The position numbers and the translations under genes are program-made. The notes below the pieces were generated by a model that saw only the letters and a list, made by a program, of their open reading frames with translations, did no database searches and was not told where the DNA came from. DNA of 64,000 bases from Aplysia californica (taxonomy: Eukaryota > Mollusca > Gastropoda > Aplysiida > Aplysiidae), in NCBI RefSeq assembly GCF_000002075.1, contig NW_004798353.1, forward strand, positions 8,244-72,243, given 5' to 3'. This document shows positions 1-60,112 of this stretch, in pieces. Numbering within the stretch: the first letter of the stretch is position 1; the number at the start of each line of letters is the position of its first letter.

Positions 1-36
1 GTAGTAGTAGTAGTAGTAGTAGCAGTAGTAGTAGTT

Positions 37-70
<34 letters not shown>

Positions 71-92
71 ATCTAGTAGTAGTAGTGTGGTC
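1..92 (+). repeat. (GTA)n microsatellite
   Basis: Trinucleotide run of gta/tag with a few substitutions, interrupted at 70-76 by gatctag. It continues beyond the left edge. Confidence 0.9.
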
Positions 93-160
93 AAAGGTTG
101 TGTAGTAGAGAATCCTTGGTATAGAACGAATCTTTGGTGCCGTAGCAGTAGTAATAAGTA

Positions 161-725
161 ATGTTATGGTATAGTACGTGTTACTGTTTGTTGTTACTGC
201 TAATTCTTTGCTCTCGTGTAACAGTGAACGAAAGAGGTCTTGGAAAAAAACGTTCCAAGGGTGTCAAAATAATAAGGAGAGCTTATAGTCAGTTATCCTT
301 TAAAAGGAAAACTAACAAAAACAGCAAAGAGAACAAACGAAAAAAATCGCCCAGGCTATTCACGTGGCCATGTTATGCCTGGGAAGTGGGTCATATGATT
401 GTCTTGACCAATGATTGTCGTTCTTTTTGTTTTGGACCGAGAATGAAACAATTCGATGAAGTAACCCGTTCGCTTATGGTTAGAAACAAAGTTAAAATTG
501 GAAAACGATACTACTGTTTTAATATCTTCAAGAAAAATCAAATGAAATATTTCATTATGGAAAGAACTTATTTACATCTCATTACAGGTTATAAAGGGGA
601 TGTTTATCAACGCAAAACCCACTCTTTCGAAGCGAACAGTTAAACATCCGCTTACTGTCGGAATTGAGTGTAGTTTAAGATTAGTATCTGTGCAATGTGT
701 TTATCACATGATCAAAACAACCAAG
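161..725 (+). promoter_or_regulatory. Upstream region and 5' leader of EPG5
   Basis: AT-rich, with no TATA box I would defend. E-box-like sites of the type bound by TFEB/MITF factors are present: TTCACGTGGC at 359-368 and TCACATGA at 704-711; a third (TCACGTGC, 1044-1051) lies in intron 1. CLEAR elements with core CACGTG control many autophagy-lysosome genes in vertebrates, so these are worth noting, but chance occurrence is likely enough. An ATG at 695 opens a 12-codon frame that ends at 733, overlapping the EPG5 start. Confidence 0.35.
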
Positions 726-49144
<48,419 letters not shown>

Positions 49145-49203
49145 GTTGTGGTGGCCCTGTGATATGATATAGAGATATGTAAATGTTTGTGAATATTATA
49201 ATA

Positions 49204-49437
49204 TGTGAGGCATGCCGACAAAATGAGTTACTTCTCGGATTTTAGCCCGATGGACATAGATGCGTCAAATTTTTAGTTTGAATTTGTACAATTTGTTTAA
49301 TAAAATGATAAAGACGTATTTAAACTTGAAGAGAATGGAATTAATCGAAAGTCGGCAAATTTTGATGTGTCGGTTTTCGGCCGATATCGTCCTTTGTGGA
49401 TCGTGAGTAGTAATTCATTTTGCCAGCACACCTCACA
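49204..49437 (+). mobile_element. MITE-2 copy, TA target site
   Basis: Ends TGTGAGGCATGCCGACAAAA and TTTTGCCAGCACACCTCACA; TA at 49202-49203 and 49438-49439. Lies 60 bases after the EPG5 stop. Confidence 0.85.
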
Positions 49438-49441
49438 TATG

Positions 49442-49837
49442 TGGTCTGATCTAAAGGAGGTTATTATATTTTGCTGAAGTTATGTATTATCAATACCAAA
49501 AAGTAATATTTGAAGTTTAAAGTTGTATGCTCTGAGAATACTTAATGAGAGAATGGAGGATTTTGAACAGGTGTAAAGAGACACAAGCAGGATCGGAAAA
49601 TTTCACCTTGTGGGAATAATTTTCCTGTCTCCATTTGATTTATTTAAACCTCATTTTGACCGGCCTTAAAGTGTGGCGACTGAAGTGTTTGTTCACATAG
49701 TGATATGTGTGATGCAGCGCTTATGTCGTGGTGAATTTCAACCTATTATATCAGTCATTTACTCTGTTGTGGTAGCCTAAGTCTGAGTGACGGCCTTGAG
49801 TGACATACTTCTTTGGGAATATTTCCCATGTGGCATA
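49442..49837 (+). other. Downstream of EPG5 stop
   Basis: 3' UTR or intron; nothing recognised. Confidence 0.4.
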
Positions 49838-49843
49838 AATAAA
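49838..49843 (+). terminator. Candidate polyadenylation signal AATAAA
   Basis: First canonical AATAAA I noticed downstream of the EPG5 stop, about 700 bases after it and directly against the left end of a MITE. If used, the 3' UTR would contain the MITE-2 copy at 49204-49437. Competes with the cluster near 56747. Confidence 0.3.
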
Positions 49844-49844
49844 A

Positions 49845-50252
49845 TGTGAGACATGGTGAAATCAGGCGCTCATCAAAATAATGATTTTTGGCAATTTTTA
49901 ATTGAATTGTTTTATTTTGGCTAAACACCATTTAATGTCCATTTAAAACACGTTTCTGTGTGAATTTGACTGAAAAATGTTGATTAAAGGCTCAAAATAT
50001 GTAATCTTTCAGTTTTCGACGACTCTCAAGCTATTGAAGTTACCGAACTTTGGCAGCCATTTTCTTGGTAATTTTACCACTGAAACCAGGCGACCCCACC
50101 TTCTGCAATTGCAAATATCTCGACTTCTATTCAAGATAGACGGTTATTTTTTTCATTGAAAGCACTGCAAATGAATAAGCTTTTCAATGGATACCAATAA
50201 CTCCACACGACCAAATATTGACCAGAGCCTGATTCTACCGCGCCGTGACACA
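49845..50252 (-). mobile_element. MITE-1 copy
   Basis: Ends TGTGAGACATGGTGAAATCA and TGATTCTACCGCGCCGTGACACA, TA at 50253-50254; internal landmarks as in other reverse-oriented copies. Confidence 0.8.
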
Positions 50253-50256
50253 TATT

Positions 50257-50727
50257 AGTTTTTATGCTTTTGTCCAAGATGTTGGACATCTTGCTGTTCA
50301 GAAGTTGTGGTTTGCCGCTTTGAATGCAAGTGTGAAGTGATCTGTTGCTCCTGAGAGATGGGATGTGAATGTGCTGTAACCATGAAGATGACGTGTGAGT
50401 TGTGTGAGGGGACTGCAGGTGAATGTTAATACACATTACTTGAAGATAAATGACTCGACCTCATTTTTATGGTTTTTCATATGATAAGTCACTCACCATC
50501 ATTTTTTTGTTAAAAAAAACTATGTTCTGAGAAGCTGGTTTGTTTTGCATTACTACCTACAGTCCTTATTTGATCTCGGTGTTGCTAAATCAAAACCCAT
50601 AGATGGCAGCAGTGTGCTATTTTTCTTTTTTTTGTTCTGTATCTTTCGTGCATTAGGCCAGTACTGCTTTATACATAGCTCACTTTGCCTATTTCTCTTC
50701 ATCATCTTGTGCTAGTTATGCTGGTGT
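50257..50727 (+). other. No gene recognised
   Basis: Unique-looking sequence, nothing recognised. Confidence 0.5.
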
Positions 50728-50729
50728 AT

Positions 50730-50985
50730 GAAAGGTACCATGAGTAGATCCTATGTTACTTCTTTTGCTTTTCCTCTGTTGTTTCCGTCTGTTTTACCTT
50801 TTTCTCTCCGGTGGTTGGCGGGTGCTCTTGTGTGGTTTGCTCCTTCTTTCTTATCAAAGATCTATGTTCCTGACCTCTCCTGCCTCTTTTTTGTGTTTGT
50901 TTCTCTCTTGTAACACCTCTAATCTTTGGCACTTATATGAACTTACTGTGTTTCAAGTGCTGTGAAACTCTTACTAAAACTAAAC
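50730..50985 (+). mobile_element. Family A copy with 5' module
   Basis: GAGTAGATCCTATGTTACTT, CTGTTGTTTCCGTCTGTTTT, then GGTGGTTGGCGGGTGCTCTT, GGCACTTATATGAACTTACT, TCAAGTGCTGTGAAACTCTT. Confidence 0.78.
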
Positions 50986-50992
50986 TATAACC

Positions 50993-51390
50993 CCCTGGGA
51001 CAGTGCTACTGACTGAAGTGTCTCTGGGCCAATCCCAGAGGGGGGGACATTGTCTTATGCACAGTAGAATTTGAAATGGGCTGATTCATCAATGTCATGC
51101 TCATACTGTGCCTGAACTGCAAAGGGAAACTGCTGCTTTTTCTTTCCTAATCCTTACTATCGTCATTTTACCTCTACTTCTTTTGTATGTTTGTCACTCT
51201 TGTGGCCCGCTATTTCCGGGGTGCCTTGTTAGTCGAAGCAGACTTTATGCTGTTGAAGTTAGAGAGGTGAGCAGAGTAAGCTGTATGGATTTCTCTGTTG
51301 ACATCCACCCCTTGGTGCTCATTTGACCTTGTGCAGTTGTGAGCGCGGTAAAAACTACTAAAACTAAAACTAAAAACTGAACTAAACCAC
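50993..51390 (+). mobile_element. Family B copy
   Basis: Directly behind the A copy: GTGCTACTGACTGAAGTGTC, GGGCTGATTCATCAATGTCA, GCCCGCTATTTCCGGGGTGC, CCACCCCTTGGTGCTCATTT, GTGAGCGCGGTAAAAACTAC. Confidence 0.8.
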
Positions 51391-51392
51391 CT

Positions 51393-51875
51393 CCCAGCAC
51401 TAAATAGGCATTATCGTGTAGATATGCTTGACTTTACCTACAAACTTCACACAGTCTTCAGTATTACCATGTTTCTCCTGTACAGCAGCATGTGGATGTT
51501 ATCATCTAGACTCACTGCCGACAGTTACTCATTGTATATTAGAGTGTTTATACATAGAATGTGTGCTGTCTTTTTTTATTCTGACAAGACGGGTGGGTTA
51601 TTAGCTGGTGCTTTCCTGGAGATTGCTCCTTCATTCATATTGGATATACATCAGTCTTATCTCTCTTTCTTTTCTGTGTTGTTGTTGTTGTTGTTATCGA
51701 TCCAGCAACAGCTGGGCTCTCGCCCTTCTGTCCAATGCCATGTAGTGATAAGTGCAGGTTTGCTGCATCCTTTTCTGTGTAGGTTACTCTCTAGTATCAC
51801 CTTTGATCTTTGGCACTTATGTGACCTATTTGTGTTGAAAGTGCAGTAAAACTTGTACTAAGACTAGAACTAAAC
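51393..51875 (+). mobile_element. Diverged family A copy
   Basis: CAGCACTAAATAGGCATTAT, later GCTGGTGCTTTCCTGGAGAT, TTTGGCACTTATGTGACCTA and TGTTGAAAGTGCAGTAAAAC, with extra sequence between. Confidence 0.5.
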
Positions 51876-52443
51876 TAATCTTGAACAAAATGATGGCTGT
51901 TATCACACTGATTCACATCAGACATCTACTCCCAACATGTATGTATAGGTGAGTACACATAGAATGCATCATGTCTTTTTCTCTGACAAGATGGTTTTAT
52001 TTTCTCTTGTGGTTTTTCAAAGAAGCACAGCAGAAAACTAGAGACTTCTTTGTAACTTCTGTGCGTGAGCTATATCGTTTGCCCTGGTTCTTTGTCTCAA
52101 GCTAGCTATGATGTGGATGATCCTGGTTGGAATCTTCAATGGTGTTCCTTGAATTTGGTTTGACTGTGGGAGTTATTAGGCTCTCCGCTGGATTGGTTAA
52201 CTCCTATCGGAGATGGACTTGAAATTTGGAGGTGCTAGGCCCATGACTTGACATTGCTTGACTTTCTATAGGAAGGAAATAGCTTATTAAGTTTTTTTAA
52301 ATAAAACTGGAAATCAGGTTTTGTTGGTAATCATTTATACAACTCGGTGAAGAGTTTTTCATAGTCATTACTGCTTCTAGAAGGAAGGTGTAACAGTTTG
52401 AGAGAGCTGTGTGTGTTTTTATTTTTAGATTTTGATGGGAAAT
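51876..52443 (+). other. No gene recognised
   Basis: Nothing recognised. Confidence 0.5.
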
Positions 52444-52596
52444 GAAGAGAAAGGTTGCAAAGCCCGAAGAGAAAGGTTGCAAAGCCTGAAGAGAAAGGTT
52501 GCAAAGCCTGAAGAGAAAGGTTGCAAAGCCTGAAGAGAAAGGTTGCAAAGCCTGAAGAGAAAGGTTGCAAAGCCTGAAGAGAAAGGTTGCAAAGCC
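52444..52596 (+). repeat. 22-bp tandem repeat, 7 copies
   Basis: Unit GAAGAGAAAGGTTGCAAAGCCT, starts at 52444, 52466, 52488, 52510, 52532, 52554 and 52576. Copies are nearly identical (one C for T in the first), suggesting recent expansion. Confidence 0.95.
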
Positions 52597-52849
52597 AAAA
52601 ACTTCTGTGTTTAGGAAAAAGGACTGAAACTTTTGGGCTTGAATATATTGAAGTGTTGTAAATTTATCAGTTGTCTCCCCTGTTTTTAAGTCGGTGTGCA
52701 CTGATAGGTGATATTATAGCTTTTTTAAAGATGTGTGGTGCTTTTTCTGTTATGTTTCTGTCTTTGGGATGTTTTAAGCAGCTTGCAATAGTGAATATAG
52801 TTCTTTTTGGTGCAAATAATTAGAAAGGACTAGAGTTTGATATATAGTT

Positions 52850-52990
52850 CCTTCCTGTGTTCATATGTCTGCGTGTATATTTGTGTATTTGTCTGTTTTG
52901 TGTATGTGTGTGTGTGTAGGGGGGGGGGTGCAGTGTGCATATATGTGTGTGTGTGTGTGTGTTTTGTATACCTGTGGTGTGTGTATGTGT
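52850..52990 (+). repeat. (TG)n-rich tract
   Basis: TG and TGTA repeats with a G run at 52919-52928. Confidence 0.85.
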
Positions 52991-53578
52991 CAGTGAAAGC
53001 ATGCTTGTGTATTTTATTGGTACTGTAGCGACAGATCTTGTTAACTCGTGTGAAACATTGTAGCCATTTCTGTCTCACAACCAGCTTGTTTTCACCAAGT
53101 TGGCACCTCTGTTATATATTTGGGCAGGATGTGTATTATTGGCATCGTTGTCAGTTCTATATGTGGGAGGAATGTACACATATACCTATTGCATGCTCCC
53201 CGGAGGTAGTAGACAATGTCTATTCCTGACAGGTGATGAATGAGAGAAGATATTACATGACATGTTTAGTGGGGGGGTGTCTGTCACTTACTCTTAAGGA
53301 GATTTAATTAATCAGATATTTCCATGGCATTTGTGAATAGCTTCATTTACATTCCTAGAATTCTTTTTGTGCAGCTCGTCATCATTGAGACATTTTGCTT
53401 CTTTTTTGCCGTATTCTTTTGTTGTGATTAAGTTGTTGCGTTTCAGTTGGTTTGCGGGTGACTACATCATTATTAGTGAATTAAATCAGTTAGTTAAGGG
53501 TTGCAGCAGAAGAGCGTAAGAAATCAAACTGAGATGTATTTTCTTTTATCTGAACGTCCAGCTTTATCATGCTTGTAA
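52991..53578 (+). other. No gene recognised
   Basis: Nothing recognised. Confidence 0.5.
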
Positions 53579-54535
53579 AATACTGTCGAACCTGCCCTGA
53601 CGGCCACCTCTATAAGACGGCCACCTGTACAAACGGCCACTTTCCATTTCCCCCCTTGCATTTTTACTATTTAATTTCACTGTGTAAAACGGGCACCTGT
53701 CCAACGCGGCCGCGGCCACCATATTTTAACACACAACCCCTATCACACCAAGCAATAACCCCTGTCTTAGACGGCCACCTTAGTGACTCCATTACGTTTT
53801 GTCATAAATCATGTGTTGGCCCCTGGCATTGTTGGCAAGCCGTCATAATCCAATCACCTGTCGTTGTTGTTAGGTAGTCCCTCCTACCGATCATGTTGCG
53901 TTGACCCCTCCCACTGTTGACAATTAGGTACCAATTTTCAGCTGCTGGTGAGGTAACCGTGTGACCCCTTATGACCCATAAGCCCCGCCCAGAACTCATA
54001 CAGTACACAAATCGTACGTGAGATAAGTGGTCACTGTTTACCCAGTCTGTAACAAAGTAACAATGGACGTCAACGTGAACTTTCAACAGAAGCGATGCTT
54101 GTTCTCCAAGTGGTGGCGACCCATGTGTTTGTTTTAAAACATGGTAATCGGTCTTACTCGTCTGACACCTTTTGTTTTATTGACACCCTTGCACAAAATG
54201 AGCAACACAAGTTTTAAAAAGCAGAAATAAACCAACGAAAACAACAACAATGCTGCTACCTTTAGTTGGGATCTGAGAAGTAAATGGGGAATGGTTTGTT
54301 TTCTTCATCTTGATCAGTCCTGCCTAAGACCGCCACCTGTCTTATACGGCCACTTTTCTCCTTGATAATGGGTGGCCGTCTTGCACAGGTAGTTGAAGAT
54401 ATCAAAATGCCTGGTTTGGTTATGTTTTTCAGTAATGTCAGTGTGTTTAGTTATGTTTTTCAGTAATGTCAGTGTGTGTGTATGTGTGCTTATTATTGTC
54501 TTGTACAGGTGGTTGGTAGAGCAGGTGTGACTTTA
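53579..54535 (+). mobile_element. MITE-3-related long element
   Basis: Left end TACTGTCGAACCTGCCCTGA, right end AGCAGGTGTGACTTTA; both ends carry the repeated motif ACGGCCACCTGTMTWAGACGG (53600-53780 and 54330-54385). About 550 bases of unrelated sequence lie between these subterminal repeats, so this may be a longer relative or a copy with an insertion. No transposase recognised. Confidence 0.6.
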
Positions 54536-54758
54536 GTTCTGGACTCGTGTGATCCTTACATTATGCTAACGACTGGCAGTGCCTTTTGTAGGTTCCTGGT
54601 CTTGCACCAATGCTCACTAGTTGTGGAAAATTGTTTTATGTATTGAGCTGTAAGCTTTGTGTTGTCCATTGTTCATTCACTTTTTGCTAAAAAGCATCAA
54701 GGAAAAAGTTGCAAACTGTATATAATGAATGTCCCTGTGGTTTATATTGTACATATTT

Positions 54759-55190
54759 TGTGAGGCATCGTGGTGAATCAGGCGCTCATCAAAACAATGA
54801 AATCGAAGAAATTTGCATTTTTTTTCTAATTTTCTTCTTCTTTTTTTTTTGGCTCAACTCCTTTTATGACCATTTAAAAACACTTTTCTGTGTGGATTTT
54901 ACTGAAAAACATAAATGAAAGGCACAAAAAATGTACATTTTTTATTTCCAAGGACTCTTAGGCTATGGAAGTTACCAACTTTGGCGACCTTTTTCTCGAT
55001 AATTGTACCCCTGAAACCAGGCGACTCTGACCTCCTTCAATCGCAAATATCCTGAATTCTATTTAACATAGATCAATAATTTTTTTTTTTACCAAAAGGA
55101 AGGCAAATGAACAGGCTTTAAGATCATACCATCAACCCCATCTGCCCGAATACTTGCAAGCGCCTGATTCCACCCCGTCATGACCCTTAT
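54759..55190 (-). mobile_element. MITE-1 copy
   Basis: TGTGAGGCATCGTGGTGAAT at left, GCGCCTGATTCCACCCCGTC at right; internal landmarks GGATTTTACTGAAAAACATA and CTTCAATCGCAAATATCCTG. Confidence 0.8.
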
Positions 55191-56364
55191 TTCAATTCAA
55201 ATGTTTCCCAGTATTTTTACTTTTATTATATATATATATTATATATACAGGTTTTTTTGGGGTAAAAAACTTAAACTATAAGGGGAAACAAGTATTTTGG
55301 TTTATTAATACTCTCAGTGGAATAAGATTCTTACTTTATATTCAAAAGCAAGATTAACATAATTTTTTTCTGTTGCCTCTTGTGTTTAATAATACATTTG
55401 GTGCTATTATTTTGATGCTGTGTATCATTATGGAGGGTCTCTCTATTTTTGTGCTAAATCATTTCCTTTTGTGCAAATTGGTCCAATACCTAAGTGGAAG
55501 GAGGACATTATGAAAACATAATCTGGTTGTGTGGTGGGGGGTTTTTTTTCTTCTTTGTTTCACTGATGAAGAAGGTTTGTGACTGGCTCTCTTCAGATGA
55601 TGTTTTCTGTTGCTCATTTGTGTAAAAATAACATTTTTCCATTTAACACCTTTGCTACATGGCAAGATGTCATCTCAATCTCAGGCCTGATTTTTTAAGT
55701 GGATTGCCATGTAAATGAGAAAAACATTTATCAATTCCTTAACCATTTGAAAGATTGTGTCAAAAATTGGTACTATATTGCTACATGTGATTGTATGTTT
55801 CAATGTTTGGATGTCTTCTTCGTAGTAAGTATGTCAACAGCTTGTGTGTTTTATGTCTCAGTCTCAGTATTGTCACATCTTGCACATGCACAGACAGAGA
55901 TTGTGCTCTTTGTCTGAATGTCATTAATTAATGTATGGATTTGTCGACTTGCATGTTTGAAATTTTTGGACATTTTTATTAATTGTGAAAAACTAAACTG
56001 GTTTTAACAAAAATTTCAGTAGGAAACAAAGCAGGGTAAATTGTCAGAAGCTCCTCAGAGGGTTTCTGTATCATCGTAGTACTTGACATAACATGAAGGA
56101 AACAGATTATTGTAACATAATATATTAGGAGCGCGCTCGTTTCTATAGCTTCTAGTGTGGGAGGTATAGTTAATATTGCACTTGCTGGCCTAAGGCTTGT
56201 CAACACAGGGGTAAGCTAGATGAAACAGAACATAGCAGTATTTTACTGACTATGTACTTCACAGGTTGTGGCCTGAGTGGAGAGAAAAAGTGAGGGAGAA
56301 CATAGGTATGTGTTGTCTAAAGCTGTCAAATGAAATAATTATGTTGTTGTTGTTCCCTCTGTAG
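55191..56364 (+). other. No gene recognised
   Basis: AT-rich with (TA)n near 55228-55248. No repeat family or frame recognised. Confidence 0.5.
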
Positions 56365-56780
56365 GAATTAAGCCCCACGCCCATTATGAACATTTCCATT
56401 CGTCGGGTGGCTGCGAAGTATGACAACATTTAGCGGTGAAGAGTGAAGAGAGACGAATGGGTGAAAATTGCCTCATTTGCATACTCGCAGTTGTGTGCGA
56501 CAAGTAGAAATATTCTTAGTGTGCGTGGGGGTCTTACACGTTGTGGCCATTGTTGTGGTTGGCCTTTACGAGATCTTTCAAACCATTAAGTCAAACAGAA
56601 CTTTTATTATTTTTGTTCTCATTGAGAGAATATTTGTGCTTATTTTATTATTATACTGTGATGTTTTTATATTATCGCAATAATTTTGTCTCATTTGTTT
56701 TCATTTTGGCTGTTTGCTTCACCTGTCTGTTTGTCCGTCTCGCTGTAAATAAAATAAAATAAAAGACTACCTCTACGGGT
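56365..56780 (+). other. Possible 3' terminal exon / 3' UTR of EPG5
   Basis: A T-rich acceptor (gttgttccctctgtag) at 56349-56364 is followed by about 380 bases free of recognised repeats and then an AATAAAATAAAATAAAA cluster near 56747-56763, a likely polyadenylation signal. If the donor overlapping the stop of exon 46 is used, the open frame here ends at TAA 56369-56371 and the rest is 3' UTR. A 22-codon frame ending at 56433 (ELSPTPIMNISIRR...) is open but fits no in-phase donor. The alternative is that EPG5 simply ends after 49144, with AATAAA at 49838-49843. Confidence 0.4.
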
Positions 56781-56837
56781 AGAATGTGCACATACACTTG
56801 TTGACATTTCTTTTTAAAAATTTTTTATTTTAACTTT

Positions 56838-57032
56838 ATGGATGGTTGGCGGGTGCTCTGGTGTGGTTTGCTCCTTCTTTCCTATCAAACATCTATCATC
56901 CTTATATGATAAATCTCCCCTTCTTCTTTTTTATGTTTGTTACTCTATTGTAATACCTCTAATCTTCTGGCGCTCATATGACCTTATGCAGTTGCGAGCG
57001 CAGTAAAACCTCTACTAAAACTAAAACTTTTA
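56838..57032 (+). mobile_element. Family A body with type-II hairpin
   Basis: GGATGGTTGGCGGGTGCTCT through TTGTTACTCTATTGTAATAC, then TGGCGCTCATATGACCTTAT, GAGCGCAGTAAAACCTCTAC. Second example after 23598-23790. Confidence 0.8.
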
Positions 57033-57294
57033 ACTTAAGTATTCTGTGAGCCAGCTCAGCTGACACTTGACATAGCTCAGTTGTCAACAGTCATAAAATT
57101 CTACGAGACCCCTAGCAAATTCATCTATTTTTTAAGAATACCGGGTCTTTATTGTATGAGGCAATTCATGTCTACTCAGTTGGGTGTTTTGTATAATGTG
57201 AATGAGTTAAACTAGGACGTAGTTGTTACTTACAATGAAGTTTGTGGTCAATAAATACTGTGATTTTTGCCTCAAATCTGTTTATCGTTTTCTC

Positions 57295-58013
57295 TTAAGT
57301 TGGGAGTGCGAGGGGCGGCAGCTGAAGGCTATTTCGCTTATTAGTGGATCAATTTAATGTTACCTAATTTCACACATATAACAAGTATAGTAAGGAGTCT
57401 TAAAATCCGCAATCAAATTTGAGAGAAAAAAAATTGTTTCCGTGGATACGGCAGCTGTATTGGATTTTGTTGGCATGTCTTGCGTAATTAATACAGCACT
57501 TATTTTTCATGGAAATAAATTGGGTTTTTTTGCTTTCATCTTGGCAAACAATAAAACAAATCTGTGTGACGAATTTTTCGTAAACGTACTAGAAAATTTT
57601 TAATGAATTTTTTCCTGAGGTAGTATTCACGTTTGCAAAAAAATCTGTGAAAATCCACACTCCAAACTCCACCAACAAAAAACTATTCCTTGCATCAACA
57701 ATTCATCACGCAAATTTTTAGTATTACATCTTTTCTTTATTTTGTGAAAAATTCATGAAGATTGGATGAAAAAGGGTGGAGTTATTTTTTTTTAAAAAGT
57801 AGCCTATATAGAAAAACCACGTTTCTAGAAAACGGGCGATAAAGAAGAAAAAAATGGACTTTATGAAGACATTGAGGTGACAAACATGCCCGGTATGGGA
57901 AGAAATAAGGGGTTCTTATGCGATGAAATAGTTTTAAGAGAGGCTGAAGAAGCTAAAAATGCCAACAACTTTAAATCCTTAATTGTGAGGCGAAGAGGGA
58001 TCCCCCCCCCCCC
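57295..58013 (-). mobile_element. TTAA/G-run element, copy 1
   Basis: About 715 bases starting at TTAA (57295-57298) and ending in a C run (58002-58013). Reverse complement of copy 2 over nearly its whole length (for example CCGCAATCAAATTTGAGAGA, TACGGCAGCTGTATTGGATT, CACACTCCAAACTCCACCAA, AAACATGCCCGGTATGGGAA). The right target site is not TTAA. No coding capacity recognised. Confidence 0.75.
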
Positions 58014-58210
58014 AAAAATGTTTGTTCTGTGTCCGATTTCGGTATGTCGACTGATGTCTTGGGGTTGGGAACCGTGATCCATCATTCGTGCGCTTGTGGT
58101 GCCACCAACATTGAAATATTTGTCCCAAATATACATGAAAAGTCAACGCGTTCATAAAGTATCCTTAAAATGGAAATAATAAAGTGACTTCCAATTGAAT
58201 TGAAACAAAT

Positions 58211-59191
58211 TGTGAGGCGCGCTGTCAAAATGAGATGCTTCTCACAATCCACAAATGGAGATCCAAATTGGCCAAAAATAGACATTGGGGTCAAGTTTGT
58301 ACATTTTCCATTGATGCCACATCCACATTCTTTAACTATAACCTGTCTTTTATTATTTAGTACTTTTAAATTGTAAAAAACTCTACCTCTAAATTATAAG
58401 CGTGATTTATCTATTTCCTTTATTAAGGGGGGGGGGGGGGGGGGGCTACACCACCAAAGTCAAAATTCGGCTCAAAATTATGGAATTTGAGTTGTAGGCA
58501 TTTTTAGCTTCCTCAGCCTCTCCTACAACTATTTCATCACATAAGAGCCGCCCAAAACCGTATATTTCCCATACTGGGCATGTTTGTCACCGCCATTTCC
58601 TCATAAAGTCAGTATTTTATTTTCCTTTATCGGCTGTTTACTCAAAACGCGACTTTTCTCTATACTTTTTTGAATAACTCCATTTTTTCTCGTATCTTCA
58701 TGAAATTTTCACCGAATGAAGAGAAGATAAAATACTAAAAATGTGTGATGAATTTTTGATATATGGAATAGATTTTTGTTGGTGGTGTCTGGAGTGTGGA
58801 TTTTTACGGATTTTTTGAAAACTGGAATGCTACCTCAGGAAAAAAAATTCATTAAAAAATTTCTAATTCGTTTAGGAAAAAAACAACAGACACATTTTTA
58901 GATCTAATGTTTGTGAATACGCATGCAAAAAAATCATTCAATTTCATTTCAAGTGCGGTATTTATTACGTAAGACTTGTCAACAAAATCCAATATGGCCG
59001 CCGTATCCATGGAAACGAAACTTTTTCTCAAATTTGATTGCGGTTTTAAAGACTCCTTACTATGCTTGTTATATGTGTGAAATTTGGTAAAATTCGGTCC
59101 AGTAGTCAGCGAGATAGCCTTCAGGTGTAGACCCCCCCCCCCCTTAAGGCTTGAATCTAAGAAATAACTCAATTTGTCAGCACACTTCACA
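58211..59191 (+). mobile_element. MITE-2 copy carrying a nested element
   Basis: Ends TGTGAGGCGCGCTGTCAAAA and TTTGTCAGCACACTTCACA match the family; the MITE sequence is interrupted at 58423-59147. Joined, the MITE part would be about the usual 240-260 bases. Confidence 0.8.
58423..59147 (+). mobile_element. TTAA/G-run element, copy 2, nested in MITE-2
   Basis: Perfect TTAA on both sides (58423-58426, 59144-59147). Terminal inverted repeats are a G run then CTACACC at left and GGTGTAGA then a C run at right. 717 bp. TTAA duplication suggests mobilisation by a piggyBac-type enzyme, although the termini differ from the element at 37811. Confidence 0.8.
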
Positions 59192-59499
59192 ATAATTGTT
59201 GAATAAGTTCTCCCATTTTAGTCGTAAATATAATCAAAAGTCAACTCGCCCTTCAAATTTCATTAATATGGTTTATTATTTTTAGAATAGTTCAGCAGAA
59301 GCGCTCCTTTCGTCGCACATAAGAAATTGAGAAACACAGACTTGTTGGCAAACTATGGAATACCATGCTCATCAATGAACTGATTTTCGACCATCAACCA
59401 ACACTCGTGGAAAGAAAAACGACGACTTATACAATGTACATGCACAACATGTATTATCAATTATCAAATGAAGAGCCCTCTTCTTTCTAGTCCAGAAAC

Positions 59500-59598
59500 A
59501 CACACACACACGCGCGCGCAGAGTCTCAATCACACATTTTATATCTCTCTATCTTTCTTTTTCTCTCTCTATCTTTCTTTTTCTCTCTCTCTCTTTCT

Positions 59599-59670
<72 letters not shown>
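59500..59670 (+). repeat. CA, CG and (CT)n compound tract
   Basis: (CA)n 59501-59510, CGCGCGCG, then CT-rich to 59668. Confidence 0.9.
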
Positions 59671-59671
<1 letters not shown>

Positions 59672-59954
59672 TTTATCGGTTTTATGCCCTTCCTATGTGA
59701 CTTCCTTTCTAATCTACTCATTGCCTCTCTTGCCTCCCCCCTCACCCCAACATCTCTTTCTCTCAGACTTTCTCTCTTTTCTGTCTATCTTCTGTCTCTC
59801 TATTCCTATGACTCGATCTGCAAAGAGTATTCATCTATGCCTATCAATAATAAAACATTGCATTGAAAAATTCATAGCATACACCTCAAAACATTGAAAA
59901 ACCATTGGAAACACAAATTAAATACTCTCGAAACACGCATACACATACACAAAC

Positions 59955-59992
59955 ATAATCTCTCTTTCTCTCTCTTTCTCTCTCTCTCTCTG

Positions 59993-60049
<57 letters not shown>

Positions 60050-60112
60050 GTTTCTCTCTCTCGCTCTCTCTCTCTGTCTCACACACATACACACACTCAC
60101 CCCATCACTCTC
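59955..60112 (+). repeat. (CT)n tract
   Basis: CT-rich with CTGT and CTTT variants, ending in CA repeats. It lies downstream of the rost-like stop on the - strand, so it would be GA in that transcript. Confidence 0.9.

Noticed and set aside
161-643. 160-codon open frame upstream of EPG5 exon 1
   Set aside because: Basic, Lys/Arg- and aromatic-rich composition of translated AT-rich DNA, no recognised domain. It overlaps the presumed promoter and leader.
56365-56433. 22-codon frame ELSPTPIMNISIRR... as an EPG5 C-terminus
   Set aside because: It needs a phase-0 donor in exon 46, but the only good donor there leaves phase 2; human EPG5 already ends at the matching point. Kept only as a possible non-coding terminal exon.
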